From positions 62,001 through 126,000 of the forward strand of contig CABJAC010000003.1 in the NCBI GenBank assembly GCA_902363455.1: 64,000 bases of DNA. The letters run 5' to 3'. The notes below the pieces were generated by a model that saw nothing but the letters and a program-made list of their open reading frames with translations, was not told the DNA's origin and ran no database searches. Of this stretch, positions 26,246 to 35,519 are shown in pieces. Both the position numbers and the translations under genes were made by a program. Position 1 is the first letter of the stretch. Every line of letters begins with the position of its first letter. This DNA comes from Caryophanales bacterium (GTDB lineage Bacteria; Bacillota; Bacilli; Exiguobacteriales; Exiguobacteriaceae).

Positions 26246-27266
26246 CGTTCATCGGCTCCCTTACAAAGGCATCAAGTAAATCATACGTGGCTTGAAGCGA
26301 TGTCTCATGTGTCCGTTCATAAGAATGACTGGATTCAATTCCCGGCCCAAGCAATCCGTGCCGGACATCATGACCGGCATGGACGGCAGCCGAAGCATCC
26401 GAGCTGTAATACGGATAAATATCGACTTTATAAGGAATTGATTGTTGTTGGGCCAATCGTGTGAATTGATGACGCAAGGCCAAATCGTATGGTCCCGACC
26501 CGTCTTTTGCACAAATCGATACCGTGTATTCGTCTGAATGTTGCCCCTCTCCGAGCGCCCCCATATCTACAGCAATGTATTCTGCGACGTCTTTCGAAAA
26601 ACCGGCGTTCCCGCCGAATCCCACTTCTTCATAATTTGAGATCAGAATATGGACAGGATATGGCAAGTCGATCGTTTTCCACGTTTTGATCAGTTCGAGT
26701 AATAATGCAACGGACGCTTTATCGTCGAGATGACGTGATTTGACGAATCCTGTCTCCGTATGCACAAATCGGGGATCGAATGTAACGACATCCCCTACTT
26801 CAATCCCTGCAACCCGTGTCTCTTCTGCCGTCGTTGACCGGATGTCGAGCCGAACCTCGATATTCGTCGCGCTCCGTTCTTCCGTGTTTGTCACGCGTGA
26901 CGTATGAACGCTTGAATGATGGAAGACAATCGTTCCGGATACGGTTTGACCGTCCATCTTATGAACCAAGCAGTTTTCACCTTCAATCGCCGTCCAAGCG
27001 TAACCTCCGAGCTGTGAAAGACTGAGACGCCCTGTTGGCAGGATTTCCTTCACCATCGCCCCCAGGGTATCGACATGAGCCGTTAAGAGACGGATTCGTG
27101 AAGATTTTCCGGGTATCATCGCAAGTAATGCGCCTTTTTCGAGTTTTTTATAATCGACCCCTTCTTCTTTGAATCGATTTTCGACATATGTAAGAGCATG
27201 AACGGTAAATCCGGTCGGACTAGGAATTTCTACTAAATCACGAATCGTTTGTACAACTGCCTGCAT
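26229..27266 (-). CDS. M42-family metallopeptidase (glutamyl/deblocking aminopeptidase type)
   Basis: 345 residues. Zinc-site motifs of the M42/M20 fold: TAHVDTLGAMV, RHLDDKASVALLLEL with the bridging Asp, SNYEEVGFGGNAG with the catalytic Glu pair, VDMGA, and the C-terminal SHSYERTHETSL. Forms a large tetrahedral aminopeptidase in relatives. AAGGAGTGGAAGAC sets the ATG at 27266 over a GTG at 27275. It sits where B. subtilis carries the rhomboid gene yqgP, so local content differs there. Confidence 0.88.
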   Translation of the reverse strand: MQAVVQTIRDLVEIPSPTGFTVHALTYVENRFKEEGVDYKKLEKGALLAMIPGKSSRIRLLTAHVDTLGAMVKEILPTGRLSLSQLGGYAWTAIEGENCLVHKMDGQTVSGTIVFHHSSVHTSRVTNTEERSATNIEVRLDIRSTTAEETRVAGIEVGDVVTFDPRFVHTETGFVKSRHLDDKASVALLLELIKTWKTIDLPYPVHILISNYEEVGFGGNAGFSKDVAEYIAVDMGALGEGQHSDEYTVSICAKDGSGPYDLALRHQFTRLAQQQSIPYKVDIYPYYSSDASAAVHAGHDVRHGLLGPGIESSHSYERTHETSLQATYDLLDAFVREPMNDENTL

Positions 27267-27378
27267 GTCTTCCACTCCTTTTAATTTCGAATGTTTTCCC
27301 TTCTACATGATAACAAAAGATGGAACATGCGGGTATATATTCGTCCATGCGACGGATCAAGCACGGTTGCCCCATAAT

Positions 27379-27419
27379 AAAAAGTCGTAGATTCAATTCA
27401 CATTGACCCTACGACTTTT
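27379..27419 (-). terminator. Terminator after the GNAT gene
   Basis: AAAAGTCGTAG and CTACGACTTTT form an 11-pair stem with an 18-base loop; the minus strand continues TTATTATG. Confidence 0.78.
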
Positions 27420-27455
27420 CACGCGTCTAACGACCTCATCTTGATTCAGTTTAGG

Positions 27456-27965
27456 TTAGACGTATTTTTTCATCCAAATGTCGTCCCGGTATGTTCCGTC
27501 TTCTAGCTTTACCGAATCCGGATCTTCTGCATAGACTTCAAAACCTAACGATTCATACAGACTTTGTGCCGCCTCATTTCCAGACAACACTGCCAAGATG
27601 ACTTGTTCGACATCCGGAATTTGTTTTGCTTCTTCAATTAAAGCTTCCATCAATGCCCGACCTGTCCCGCCCCGGTAATCCGGTGAGATATAAACGGCAG
27701 AAATCATCGCCTTATGCGATTCGCGCGATAATTCATACGGCTTGACTTGACCAAAACCAAACAACTTTTCACCGTCGAACATCCCAAGCCATACTTCATC
27801 TGAGTCCGGATCGCCCTCAAGTCCTTCTTGCACGTCCTTGATGGGTGTTTGTTGTTCATCATCAAACGAATGACCAAACGCATCCGGATGGTTTTTCAAT
27901 CCTTCCAGTCGAAGACTCCAATACCGTTCTGCATCTTCTTTCGTTAACTTCCGAAATGTATACAT
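27456..27965 (-). CDS. GNAT-family N-acetyltransferase
   Basis: 169 residues: MYTFRKLTKEDAERYWSLRLEGL start, beta-alpha core with AVYISPDYRGGTGRALMEALIEEA (acetyl-CoA pyrophosphate loop RGGTGRA) and NEAAQSLYESLGFEVY. Acceptor unknown. AAAGGGGAG precedes the ATG. Monocistronic between two terminators. Confidence 0.88.
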   Translation of the reverse strand: MYTFRKLTKEDAERYWSLRLEGLKNHPDAFGHSFDDEQQTPIKDVQEGLEGDPDSDEVWLGMFDGEKLFGFGQVKPYELSRESHKAMISAVYISPDYRGGTGRALMEALIEEAKQIPDVEQVILAVLSGNEAAQSLYESLGFEVYAEDPDSVKLEDGTYRDDIWMKKYV

Positions 27966-28086
27966 GACTGTCTTTCTCCCCTTTATGCGTTTTTCTTACT
28001 GGATACGATGACATGAAAACTCTTCTATCTTTAACATAACCTTTTTCTAGTAAAATAAAACCTAGTTTTAATCGAGAATTTTTCAG

Positions 28087-28128
28087 ACAAAAAACCGCTC
28101 CCTTTTGATGAGTCAAAAGAGAACGGTT
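28087..28128 (-). terminator. Terminator after ldh
   Basis: AAAAACCG/CGGTTTTT plus an inner CCCTTTTGA/GTCAAAAGAG pairing give a long imperfect stem with U-rich 3' side, seven bases past the ldh stop. Confidence 0.82.
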
Positions 28129-28134
28129 TTTACA

Positions 28135-29088
28135 TCAGCGAAGAACCGGTTCCATCGTTTGGCGCAACACTTCCGCTGAATGATGGAATTTTTTAAATTC
28201 TTCTTCCGTCAATGAAAATTCAATGATTTCCCGGACACCTTGCCGATTGATGATCGCCGGAACACCAATATGGATTCCTGAAATTCCGTATTGTCCATCG
28301 ACATGGGCACCAACGGTCAATATACAGTTTTCGTTACCAAGGATGGCCCGCACAATCCGAACGAGACCAAGTCCAATCGCATAATAGGTTGCCCCTTTAC
28401 GTTCGATGATATGATAAGCGGCATCGCGGACATTGATATAGATCTGATCGAGGTCTTGTTGGGAATAACGATCATCTTCTGCCAATAATTCGTCAATCGT
28501 CTTTCCGTAGATGCGTGAGTTGCTCCAAGCCGCAAATTCTGTATCACCATGTTCCCCTAAGATATAGGCATGGGCGTTTCGAGAATCGATATGGAAATAT
28601 TCACCCAGCATTTGACGTAACCGCGCCGTATCAAGAACCGTTCCAGAACCAAAGACACGTGATTTCGGCAGACCAGAATACTTCCAAGCTAAATGAGCCA
28701 TGATATCGACTGGGTTAGAAGCAACGACGATGATCCCATCAAAACCAGATTCCATGATTTGCCGCATCATCTCTTTCATGATCAAAGCATTTTTCGCTAC
28801 TAAGTCGAGTCGTGTCTCGCCTGGCTTTTGTGGCGCACCGGCAGTGATGACAATCACTTCCGAATCTTTACAATCGGAATAATCTCCAGCCCAAATGCGC
28901 ATCGGCGAAGAACTGAACGGTGTTCCATGGTTTAAATCCATCGCTTCCCCTTCAGCTTTCGCTTTGTTGACATCAATGATGACTAATTCTTCACATAAAC
29001 CCGCTGTCGTCATTTGATAAGCAAAACTCGATCCAACAGCTCCCGCTCCCACCAACGCAACACGTGTCACTTTCGCATGTAATTCCAT
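28135..29088 (-). CDS. ldh: L-lactate dehydrogenase
   Basis: Reduces pyruvate to L-lactate with NADH in fermentative growth. 317 residues with the NAD loop [12 protein letters not shown] (13-24), Arg/Asn active-site segment [33 protein letters not shown] and the catalytic His in [12 protein letters not shown]. Start at 29088 with AGAGG adjacent and GGGTGG ten bases off. The upstream region has two Rex-like palindromes over the promoter, one also matching a cre site, so NADH/NAD and carbon control are expected. Confidence 0.97.
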   Translation of the reverse strand: MELHAKVTRVALVGAGAVGSSFAYQMTTAGLCEELVIIDVNKAKAEGEAMDLNHGTPFSSSPMRIWAGDYSDCKDSEVIVITAGAPQKPGETRLDLVAKNALIMKEMMRQIMESGFDGIIVVASNPVDIMAHLAWKYSGLPKSRVFGSGTVLDTARLRQMLGEYFHIDSRNAHAYILGEHGDTEFAAWSNSRIYGKTIDELLAEDDRYSQQDLDQIYINVRDAAYHIIERKGATYYAIGLGLVRIVRAILGNENCILTVGAHVDGQYGISGIHIGVPAIINRQGVREIIEFSLTEEEFKKFHHSAEVLRQTMEPVLR

Positions 29089-29145
29089 CCTCTATGTCCA
29101 CCCTTCCAAACTAATTTAAAAGTTTGTTAACTACCTCACAAATAG

Positions 29146-29192
29146 ATTGTAACATCTTTCACAAATTCGTGAACATTGTGAAAACGTTCACA
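29146..29192 (-). promoter_or_regulatory. ldh promoter with two Rex-like sites and an overlapping cre-like motif
   Basis: TTCACG (29168-29173), 16 bases, TACAAT (29146-29151) is the likely promoter. TTGTGAAAACGTTCACA at 29176-29192 is a near-perfect Rex operator (TTGTGAA-N4-TTCACA). A second palindrome, TTCACAAATTCGTGAA at 29158-29173, covers the -35. The core TGAAAACGTTCACA at 29179-29192 also fits the CcpA cre consensus but for one base. Confidence 0.8.
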
Positions 29193-29254
29193 TTTTGTCT
29201 AAATTGTGTCATTAATATCCTAACATAAGGAAAAATTACATCTACAGTTTCCAC

Positions 29255-30034
29255 TTACCACATTCGATACACAACAAAACCAATCCATCCTGCCAAAGCG
29301 CTTGATAAAAAGTTGACCCCGTCATTTCCGAGCCATTTCCATCCTTTGACATAAATCGTAGGTAAGTTATGATGAATCCGCTTTTCTGTTTCTTTCGAGC
29401 AGACCGTACAACGAAACTTCCGCTGAATCGTACCGCCAAATAACGTATCGAACAAACTTCCGGCGATCCCGCCAGCGGTCACGAGCAACCATGTCTCGTT
29501 TGGTAACGTAAACAACAGATCACCGGCAGTCGCGATAAATAAAGCTCCGACCACTGTCGCTGATGTGCCGAGGACTGAAACCGCTCCACTCGTTCCGGCC
29601 GGAACACGATGTCCCGTGAAGAGAAACGGTTTTTTTTGCGAAAGCGGACCAATTTCAGAAGCCCATGTATCCGCATTCGAAGCAGCGAGCACAATTAAAA
29701 ATAATACGAGAAACGCCGTTTGTTCCGTCCATAAAAAGCCGACCGAAGCAAAGGCGGCAACACCACCGTTGGCAAGGACTTGCCAGCCGTCACGCGCTCC
29801 ATCTTTTTCAACGATTTGATTCACCGTCTGTTTTCTTCGTTTGCCAAGTTTGGATAATAGACTCGAACTCCCAAAAAAGAGCATCAATAAGATTAGTCCA
29901 CTGTACCCAAACCCATAAATGACGACCGTTCCGACGACAATCGTCCAGACGGCACCGCTGATCGTCAACAGCTCTAACCGATAACCGATGTAGCCGAGTA
30001 AAAAACAAAATAGGATGCCATACATCACCGACAT
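29255..30034 (-). CDS. DUF92/TIGR00297 family membrane protein
   Basis: 259 residues, about six membrane helices, with the family features LEAASNADTWASEIG-like (here LAASNADTWASEIG), RVPAGTSGAVSVLGT and GSLFDTLFGGTIQRKFRC, and a C-terminal ...NDGVNFLSSALAGWIGF. Related proteins in plants and cyanobacteria are phytol/phytyl-phosphate kinases; the role in Firmicutes is unknown. Overlaps fthC by ten bases. Confidence 0.82.
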   Translation of the reverse strand: MSVMYGILFCFLLGYIGYRLELLTISGAVWTIVVGTVVIYGFGYSGLILLMLFFGSSSLLSKLGKRRKQTVNQIVEKDGARDGWQVLANGGVAAFASVGFLWTEQTAFLVLFLIVLAASNADTWASEIGPLSQKKPFLFTGHRVPAGTSGAVSVLGTSATVVGALFIATAGDLLFTLPNETWLLVTAGGIAGSLFDTLFGGTIQRKFRCTVCSKETEKRIHHNLPTIYVKGWKWLGNDGVNFLSSALAGWIGFVVYRMW

Positions 30035-30573
30035 AAGAGGACCTCGGACTCTGTCACGATTTGATCGACCGGTCGATCAAAGGATTCGACGGCAAATGCA
30101 GAAACAAGTTGGCACTCGAACGCAACTGCTAACGTATTCCCCTGATATTCAACGAGTGCCCGGTCGTAAAAGCCCCCTCCCCATCCAATACGAAATCCAT
30201 TTCGCATGAAGGCACGGCCGGGAACCAAACAAAGATCGATTGTATCCAATGACCGTTCCAATGCCGTATCGTCGGGTTCCCGAATTCCCATCTTTGTCTC
30301 CACCAACCGGCTGTCCGGCAGATACTCAAAAAACTTCATCTCACGTTGCACCACTTTCGGAATCACCACCTGTTTTCCGAGTTCCCATGCTTTTTCGATG
30401 ACAGGATTGGTCGGACACTCATTTCGAAACGATAAGGTGACGGCAATCGAACGGGCATTTTCCCATGCCGGAACGGTGAAGAGTCGATCATAAATCTGCT
30501 GTTCGCGTTGTTGCCGATGATCCAGCGCATCTAATTGATGCGTAATGAACTGTCGGATTTCCTGCTTTTCCAT
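30025..30573 (-). CDS. 5-formyltetrahydrofolate cyclo-ligase
   Basis: Converts 5-formyl-THF to 5,10-methenyl-THF with ATP, salvaging an inhibitory folate. 182 residues; the signature FRIGWGGGFYDRAL (glycine-rich ATP loop) and LVPGRAFMRNGFRIG are present, with a C-terminal DQIVTESEVL. GGGGGACTTACAGG precedes the ATG. Corresponds to B. subtilis YqgN. Pairs with folD and gcvT in folate metabolism. Confidence 0.93.
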   Translation of the reverse strand: MEKQEIRQFITHQLDALDHRQQREQQIYDRLFTVPAWENARSIAVTLSFRNECPTNPVIEKAWELGKQVVIPKVVQREMKFFEYLPDSRLVETKMGIREPDDTALERSLDTIDLCLVPGRAFMRNGFRIGWGGGFYDRALVEYQGNTLAVAFECQLVSAFAVESFDRPVDQIVTESEVLLCR

Positions 30574-30596
30574 CCTGTAAGTCCCCCTTATTCAAC

Positions 30597-30625
30597 AAAA
30601 AAGCCATCACACGAGGTGACGGCTT
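30597..30625 (-). terminator. Terminator after rpmG
   Basis: AAGCCATCAC and GTGACGGCTT pair (one wobble) over a five-base loop, with a six-base U-run on the minus strand. Confidence 0.83.
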
Positions 30626-30634
30626 CCATCTCAA

Positions 30635-30784
30635 TTATTTTACTTCACGGTGAAGTGTGTGCTTACGGAGACGTGGGTTGTATTTCTTCAACTCAAGACG
30701 CTCTGGGTTGTTACGCTTGTTCTTCTTAGTGATATAAGTACGGTCACCAGTTTCAGTGCAAGCCAAAGTAATTTTAACGCGCAT
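30635..30784 (-). CDS. rpmG: 50S ribosomal protein L33, zinc-free form
   Basis: 49-residue L33 found by translating 30635-30784: starts [15 protein letters not shown] and ends HTLHREVK. It has one cysteine (CTETGD) and Asn where zinc forms carry the second pair (KKYNPRL), so it lacks the two CxxC motifs and is the zinc-independent type. TAGGAGGGAATCCC precedes the ATG. Too short for common ORF cut-offs. No Zur box is seen just upstream. Confidence 0.95.
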   Translation of the reverse strand: MRVKITLACTETGDRTYITKKNKRNNPERLELKKYNPRLRKHTLHREVK

Positions 30785-30888
30785 GGGATTCCCTCCTATC
30801 TAGCTCTCGATGTATCAAGTGTTTTTGCTTTACATAAGGTTAAGCATACTCAAGTATCGTACCAAGAAAGGAAGTGAATTGCAACTGT

Positions 30889-33075
30889 TCATCCGTTCTT
30901 TTTCGGAATCATTACATGCTGATATGGATTTTCAAGGTCCACTTGGAATGTCCGTAGTTCTTTTTCGACATGATAATCGTGTTCAATTCCGTCGCGCGCT
31001 TCTTCCCGCTCGAGATAAACCACGTCCGAATGTCGCAGTGCTTCCCCTTCAAGTCGTTTGATGGCAACGACGAGTCCGCCTGTTCCGCCCGGAGAACGTT
31101 CACCTTCCAAGTCATACACATTGCTCACAAGCGGCAACTCATTCACTTCAGCAAACGATTGTGCAGCTGAAGACGTCTCCATATTAAAGTTGTGAACAAG
31201 ACGGAACTCAACGATTTTATTTAATGCCTGTGCTTGACGCAAGATGGCAAGATTCAAACCAGCCAATTGATTGTACGTCTGAACGAGCGGTAAACCGTTG
31301 ACCTCAACATGGTAGACATGGACACCGTCTTGGTGTTGATACCCAGCCGACGCGCCTGATGTGATGACATAAACATTTTCACCAGAAGCTGCGAGACGTT
31401 TCGCAAACGCTGCAATTGGTCGGTTCGGATCATCATATTGACTCGTTACAAGCAGAATGGCTTCCTGATTCCAAGAGGTGTCCCGCTGAACTGCCACATA
31501 GTAATCATGAGGCGTCAAGAATACGTCCGGTTCAATGTCTGCGTCTTCCAAAAATGGATATTCGGCATAACGTTCGTCCAGCCAATCCAACGACAACTCA
31601 TGTGCATCCAAGCGCCGCTCTGTCTCTTCAAATCGCTTGATATGTTCGCGGAACCGGTTTGCTGCATACTGCGCTGTCGTCTGTCCATCAAGAATAAACG
31701 GCCAGTCACTCGAGACAGCAAGAAGATATTCCCGAATCAACTGACGTTTGGCTTTAACCGTCAACTCATCCTGATGACGATTACGGGCAACAATACCTGC
31801 CAATCGTTTTTCGAGTTGGTGCAGGTGGCGGATCATCCAATCATTCCGTTCATTGATCCAGACATCAGCATATCCTTTACGTCCCCATGTGCCCATTGCA
31901 ACATGCACGGTCTCGATATCTTGGAAATGGCGCTCAAGGAACGTCGCCGGCGAGATGGATTCGATTCCGTAATCTTCAAATCGCTCCATTGCCTTCCCGA
32001 GGAAGTCTGGACCTTCAAACCACCAATGTCCAAACAACTCCGCATCAAATGGTGCGGTTACAAGAAACGGTGGGAAATCTTGTCCGCTCTGCTCATCTAA
32101 ATGATTGGCAAGTGCTTCAGCAAAATCAGTTGCATGAACATCCGTCCGTTTCCAAGCCCAATCACGAACATAATACTCTTTTTGGTCTGATTCGCCCGTC
32201 ACTCGGTGCAACTTTAAGCCTGTATCGTAACGAAGCCCTTCCGGATGCATGAATTCGGCAATTTGATCCCATTCCCGGTCATACGCGAGATCGCGGTAAA
32301 ACTCACGGTAATCCGGATGTCCCGGATAACCGATAACGGAACTCCAAATGCGACCCGAGATGATTTGATCACGTGGGAACAACGCGACGCCATGTGGAGA
32401 ATAAACAGGTGCCCCGATACCGTGTTGTGGTGTCGGATCCGCATTGAGAATGGAATGTTCATCAACGAATGTATAACGAATTCCTTCCTCGTACATGATT
32501 TTGTCAAGACCCGGCGTATAGGCACACTCCGGCATCCAAAGACCAGTCGGACGATATCCATAATGCCGTTCAAAACAATTCAGTCCCGTCTGAATTTCAG
32601 AGCGTGCTGCTTGTTCCGACAGCATATGTGGACTGAATCCATGTGTTGCGGTACATGTCATCAACTCAAGATAGCCCTTTTCTTTATAATGACGGAATGC
32701 TCCGTTTAGATTACGGCCCCAATACTCAAACGTGACTTTTAAGTCATGATACCGTTCTTTATAAAACAACAGCGCATCTCGCTCTTCCTTCACCAAGTCA
32801 CGTTTCAGTTCTTGATCAATCAACCGTAACGTATCTTCCAGATGTTCCACGTAACGAGTTTGGATCAAAGAATCAGCCAACATCTCGATGACCGGAGGTG
32901 AAATACTGATCGTCCACCCGAGCGGACGTTCTAAACGGTCAATTTCCCACAGTAATGGAATGTAGGTTTCTGAAATCGCCTCGTACATCCATCGCTCTTC
33001 AAGTCGATGAGCTTCCTGATGGCGGATATAGGGTAAATGGGCGTGCAGGACTAATGAAAAATAACCTTTGCGCAT
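30889..33075 (-). CDS. GH57 family glucan enzyme (probable 1,4-alpha-glucan branching enzyme) with C-terminal glycosyltransferase-like domain
   Basis: 728 residues. Residues 1-540 are a GH57/DUF1957 unit: SLVLHAHLPYIRH start, TGLWMPECAYTPGLD with the nucleophile Glu183, and VTAPFDAELFGHWWFEGP with the acid/base Asp344, positions close to the Glu183/Asp pair of known archaeal GH57 branching enzymes. Residues from about 555 resemble the N-terminal Rossmann half of a GT4 glycosyltransferase (LLVTSQYDDPNRPIAAFAK, NVYVITSG, FRLVHNFNM) without a nucleotide-sugar C-half. GAGAGGAAGAACAAAC precedes the ATG. It follows a DUF4912 gene by 40 bases. Role in storage glucan is inferred. Confidence 0.82.
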   Translation of the reverse strand: MRKGYFSLVLHAHLPYIRHQEAHRLEERWMYEAISETYIPLLWEIDRLERPLGWTISISPPVIEMLADSLIQTRYVEHLEDTLRLIDQELKRDLVKEERDALLFYKERYHDLKVTFEYWGRNLNGAFRHYKEKGYLELMTCTATHGFSPHMLSEQAARSEIQTGLNCFERHYGYRPTGLWMPECAYTPGLDKIMYEEGIRYTFVDEHSILNADPTPQHGIGAPVYSPHGVALFPRDQIISGRIWSSVIGYPGHPDYREFYRDLAYDREWDQIAEFMHPEGLRYDTGLKLHRVTGESDQKEYYVRDWAWKRTDVHATDFAEALANHLDEQSGQDFPPFLVTAPFDAELFGHWWFEGPDFLGKAMERFEDYGIESISPATFLERHFQDIETVHVAMGTWGRKGYADVWINERNDWMIRHLHQLEKRLAGIVARNRHQDELTVKAKRQLIREYLLAVSSDWPFILDGQTTAQYAANRFREHIKRFEETERRLDAHELSLDWLDERYAEYPFLEDADIEPDVFLTPHDYYVAVQRDTSWNQEAILLVTSQYDDPNRPIAAFAKRLAASGENVYVITSGASAGYQHQDGVHVYHVEVNGLPLVQTYNQLAGLNLAILRQAQALNKIVEFRLVHNFNMETSSAAQSFAEVNELPLVSNVYDLEGERSPGGTGGLVVAIKRLEGEALRHSDVVYLEREEARDGIEHDYHVEKELRTFQVDLENPYQHVMIPKKNG

Positions 33076-33114
33076 GTTTGTTCTTCCTCTCCTTATGCTT
33101 TCTATCTCTCAGAT

Positions 33115-33849
33115 TTAACGGATGCGGTCAAAATAAGAATACGGGCGTAAAACTTCCACCCATTCCGGTTGTTCTGCTTCTCCGTACTGCCAACGGGTCA
33201 CAACTTCTGCAAAACGTCCTTCTGCAACAGGTTCGTCCCGCGGCGTCTCAACCGGTTTTGAACGCAGAACCGGCAGGAAGTCGCCGTCAATCGTTTGAAT
33301 ACCCCATTCGATGATGTATGTAGTATTTGGCATCAACGGACGGACAAACCACATATTTGTCATTTCCGGCAACTCGAATTGATACGTACGGTTCGCTTCA
33401 CCTTTTTCATAATTCAGCAACGTGACGTCGGTAATCCGCATTTCTTTTCGGAAAGAGTCAAACGATGCATGATAATGTGTCTCGAGCATCTTTCGAGATA
33501 ATTCTGATAATTCCCAATACACATAGACAGCTGTCGGGGATTGAACGATGGCATGGATGATGTCATCTTCATAATGCGTCGCCATTCCAAAAGCATCTCG
33601 TTCCAATGAAGGGATGGCCGTCAAAGCTGGCACTATATCATTTTCTTTTGCCGCACTCACACCTGACTCCGCCTTCCTTTTGTTCGGTTTTGCACTCTCG
33701 GCCGCCTCCGGCTTTGATGTGGAGTTTGTCAGTGACTTCCGGTATTTACTCCAGGCATATTTAACCTTGCCTTCCGTCGATTCTATTTCTTCCGCGATTT
33801 GTTTAATGGTCAGTCCTTGTTCTTTTAATTTTATGATTTTTTCAAGCAT
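33115..33849 (-). CDS. DUF4912 protein with N-terminal helix-turn-helix-like region
   Basis: 244 residues. The first 40 (LKEQGLTIKQIAEEIESTEGKVKYAWSKY, quoted in part: GLTIKQIAEEIES) look like a resolvase-type helix-turn-helix; residues about 45-80 are a low-complexity Ser/Ala/Lys linker; 85-225 are a DUF4912 domain (AVYVYWELS, GANRTYQFELP, MPNTTYIIEWG). Function unknown. It directly precedes the GH57 gene on the same strand, a linkage I remember from other Firmicutes. GAAAGAGGTGATAGGTA gives the start. Confidence 0.75.
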   Translation of the reverse strand: MLEKIIKLKEQGLTIKQIAEEIESTEGKVKYAWSKYRKSLTNSTSKPEAAESAKPNKRKAESGVSAAKENDIVPALTAIPSLERDAFGMATHYEDDIIHAIVQSPTAVYVYWELSELSRKMLETHYHASFDSFRKEMRITDVTLLNYEKGEANRTYQFELPEMTNMWFVRPLMPNTTYIIEWGIQTIDGDFLPVLRSKPVETPRDEPVAEGRFAEVVTRWQYGEAEQPEWVEVLRPYSYFDRIR

Positions 33850-33916
33850 TACCTATCACCTCTTTCTCTTTATTCACTTCTTTCTTATTCTACAAACTTG
33901 TTTTAAAATCCTTTAC

Positions 33917-33956
33917 AAAAAAAAGCAGGCTCGAGGATCTCCCTCCAGCCTACTGC
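33917..33956 (-). terminator. Terminator of the pst-phoU operon
   Basis: Imperfect GC-rich stem AGGCTGGAGG / CCTCGAGCCT with one bulge, followed by eight U residues on the minus strand, three bases past phoU. Confidence 0.8.
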
Positions 33957-33958
33957 AC

Positions 33959-34621
33959 TTAACTGTTTAAATCATAGTGTTTTCCTTTTTCGAGATAGAT
34001 CAGATGTTCGCCGACATTGGTCAAGTGATCACCCATTCGTTCGATGTACCGGCAAATATTCGTAAACTGCATGATTTCATCGACAACAATCGGCTGCAAC
34101 GACATATGACGCATGTATTGACGTAACGCCTTGTACGTCGTCTCGTCGATGATATTATCGAGGTCCGACAGTGCTTTGGCTTTCTCGATATCGCCATCCC
34201 GGTACGCAACGATTGCGGTCTCCGTCATGTCGAGCAATGTTTCGAATGCCTCTTTTAATAACGAGATGTCGATGACGTACGGGAACGTTTCGACACGTAA
34301 GACGGCTTTCGAGATATTCCCTGCATAATCCGCAATCCGTTCTAAATCGGTTGCAATTTTCATCGCTGTAACGAGCCGTCGCAAATCGGTTGCAACGGGT
34401 TGTTGTTTCGCAATCAGTAAGATCGCATCATCATTAATCTCGAGTTCCAGTGCATCGAGCTCACTGTCATTCTCGATAACTTTGAGCGCAATCTCACGGT
34501 CGTATTTTTCTAACGCTTCCGCCGTTGTCGCAATCTGTTGCATCGTCTTACGGGCTAACAAAAATACTTTTTGATCAAGTACTGCTAGGTTTTCTCCAAA
34601 AATCGTCCGGTTCGCTGCCAT
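33959..34621 (-). CDS. phoU: Phosphate signalling regulator PhoU
   Basis: Two three-helix PhoU repeats (about 15-105 and 115-210) with the metal-cluster motifs ALELEINDDAI and ATDLERIADYAGNI, and CRYIERMGDHLTNVGE. Negative regulator of Pst transport and Pho signalling. 220 residues from the ATG at 34621 after GAGGAGGAACTTTCA; the longer frame to 34729 runs back into pstB. Last gene of pstSCAB-phoU. Confidence 0.95.
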   Translation of the reverse strand: MAANRTIFGENLAVLDQKVFLLARKTMQQIATTAEALEKYDREIALKVIENDSELDALELEINDDAILLIAKQQPVATDLRRLVTAMKIATDLERIADYAGNISKAVLRVETFPYVIDISLLKEAFETLLDMTETAIVAYRDGDIEKAKALSDLDNIIDETTYKALRQYMRHMSLQPIVVDEIMQFTNICRYIERMGDHLTNVGEHLIYLEKGKHYDLNS

Positions 34622-34637
34622 TGAAAGTTCCTCCTCG

Positions 34638-35465
34638 TTATCCGAATCGTCCTGAGATATAGTCTTCTGTCCGTTTGTCACTTGGATTCGAGAAGATTCG
34701 GTCCGTTTGATCGAATTCAACGACTTCACCGTTCAAGAAAAAGGCTGTTTTATCCGAGACACGTGCTGCTTGTTGCATGTTGTGCGTGACAATGATGATT
34801 GAGTAATCTTTTTTTAATTCTTGAACAAGCTCTTCGACTTTCAACGTCGAGATCGGGTCAAGCGCCGAAGTCGGTTCATCCATCAAGATGACGTCCGGCT
34901 CAATTGCGAGGCAACGGGCGATACAGAGACGTTGTTGCTGTCCACCGGATAAGCCGTACGCATTCTCGTTCAATCGATCCTTGACCTCGTCCCAAATCGC
35001 TGCACCACGTAAACTCCGTTCAACGATTTCGTCTAAGATTTTCTTGTTCTTAACACCATGAACACGTGGTCCGTAAGCGATGTTGTCGTAAATCGATTTC
35101 GGGAACGGGTTCGGTTGTTGGAAGACCATCCCGACCGATGTCCGTAATTCTTCGACTTCGTAATCCTTATCAAAGATATTGCGACCGTGGTACTCGATGA
35201 CACCGTTCGTGCGAACGATCGGGACAAGTTCAACCATCCGGTTCAAGGTCTTGATGAACGTTGATTTCCCGCATCCTGACGGTCCGATGATTGCCGTGAC
35301 TTCATTTTGCTTGATGTCGAGATTAACATCTTTTAAGGCGTGATCATCGCCGTACCATAAGTTCAAATCATTTACACGGTAGACACTTTGTCGTGCAGCT
35401 AGTGGTTGATTCATCGTTTTTGCCCCTTCTTTGGCTGGTTTCGTCGTCAGCTTCGTATCCATCAT
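34638..35465 (-). CDS. pstB: Phosphate ABC transporter ATP-binding protein
   Basis: ATPase of the high-affinity phosphate importer. 275 residues with Walker [11 protein letters not shown]-loop [15 protein letters not shown], signature [13 protein letters not shown] and Walker [28 protein letters not shown] precedes paired ATGs at 35465/35462; I use the first. A 20-30 residue N-terminal extension precedes the core. One pstB here where B. subtilis has two. Confidence 0.96.
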   Translation of the reverse strand: MMDTKLTTKPAKEGAKTMNQPLAARQSVYRVNDLNLWYGDDHALKDVNLDIKQNEVTAIIGPSGCGKSTFIKTLNRMVELVPIVRTNGVIEYHGRNIFDKDYEVEELRTSVGMVFQQPNPFPKSIYDNIAYGPRVHGVKNKKILDEIVERSLRGAAIWDEVKDRLNENAYGLSGGQQQRLCIARCLAIEPDVILMDEPTSALDPISTLKVEELVQELKKDYSIIIVTHNMQQAARVSDKTAFFLNGEVVEFDQTDRIFSNPSDKRTEDYISGRFG

Positions 35466-35519
35466 CTGTGTTCCTCCTTCGTGGTTCAGAACGTGATTCA
35501 TTTCATTATAGGTGTTTGA

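Noticed and set aside
31438..32100. 220-codon plus-strand open frame
   Set aside because: It lies wholly opposite the GH57 coding region, has no ribosome site or family motif and is a shadow of codon bias.
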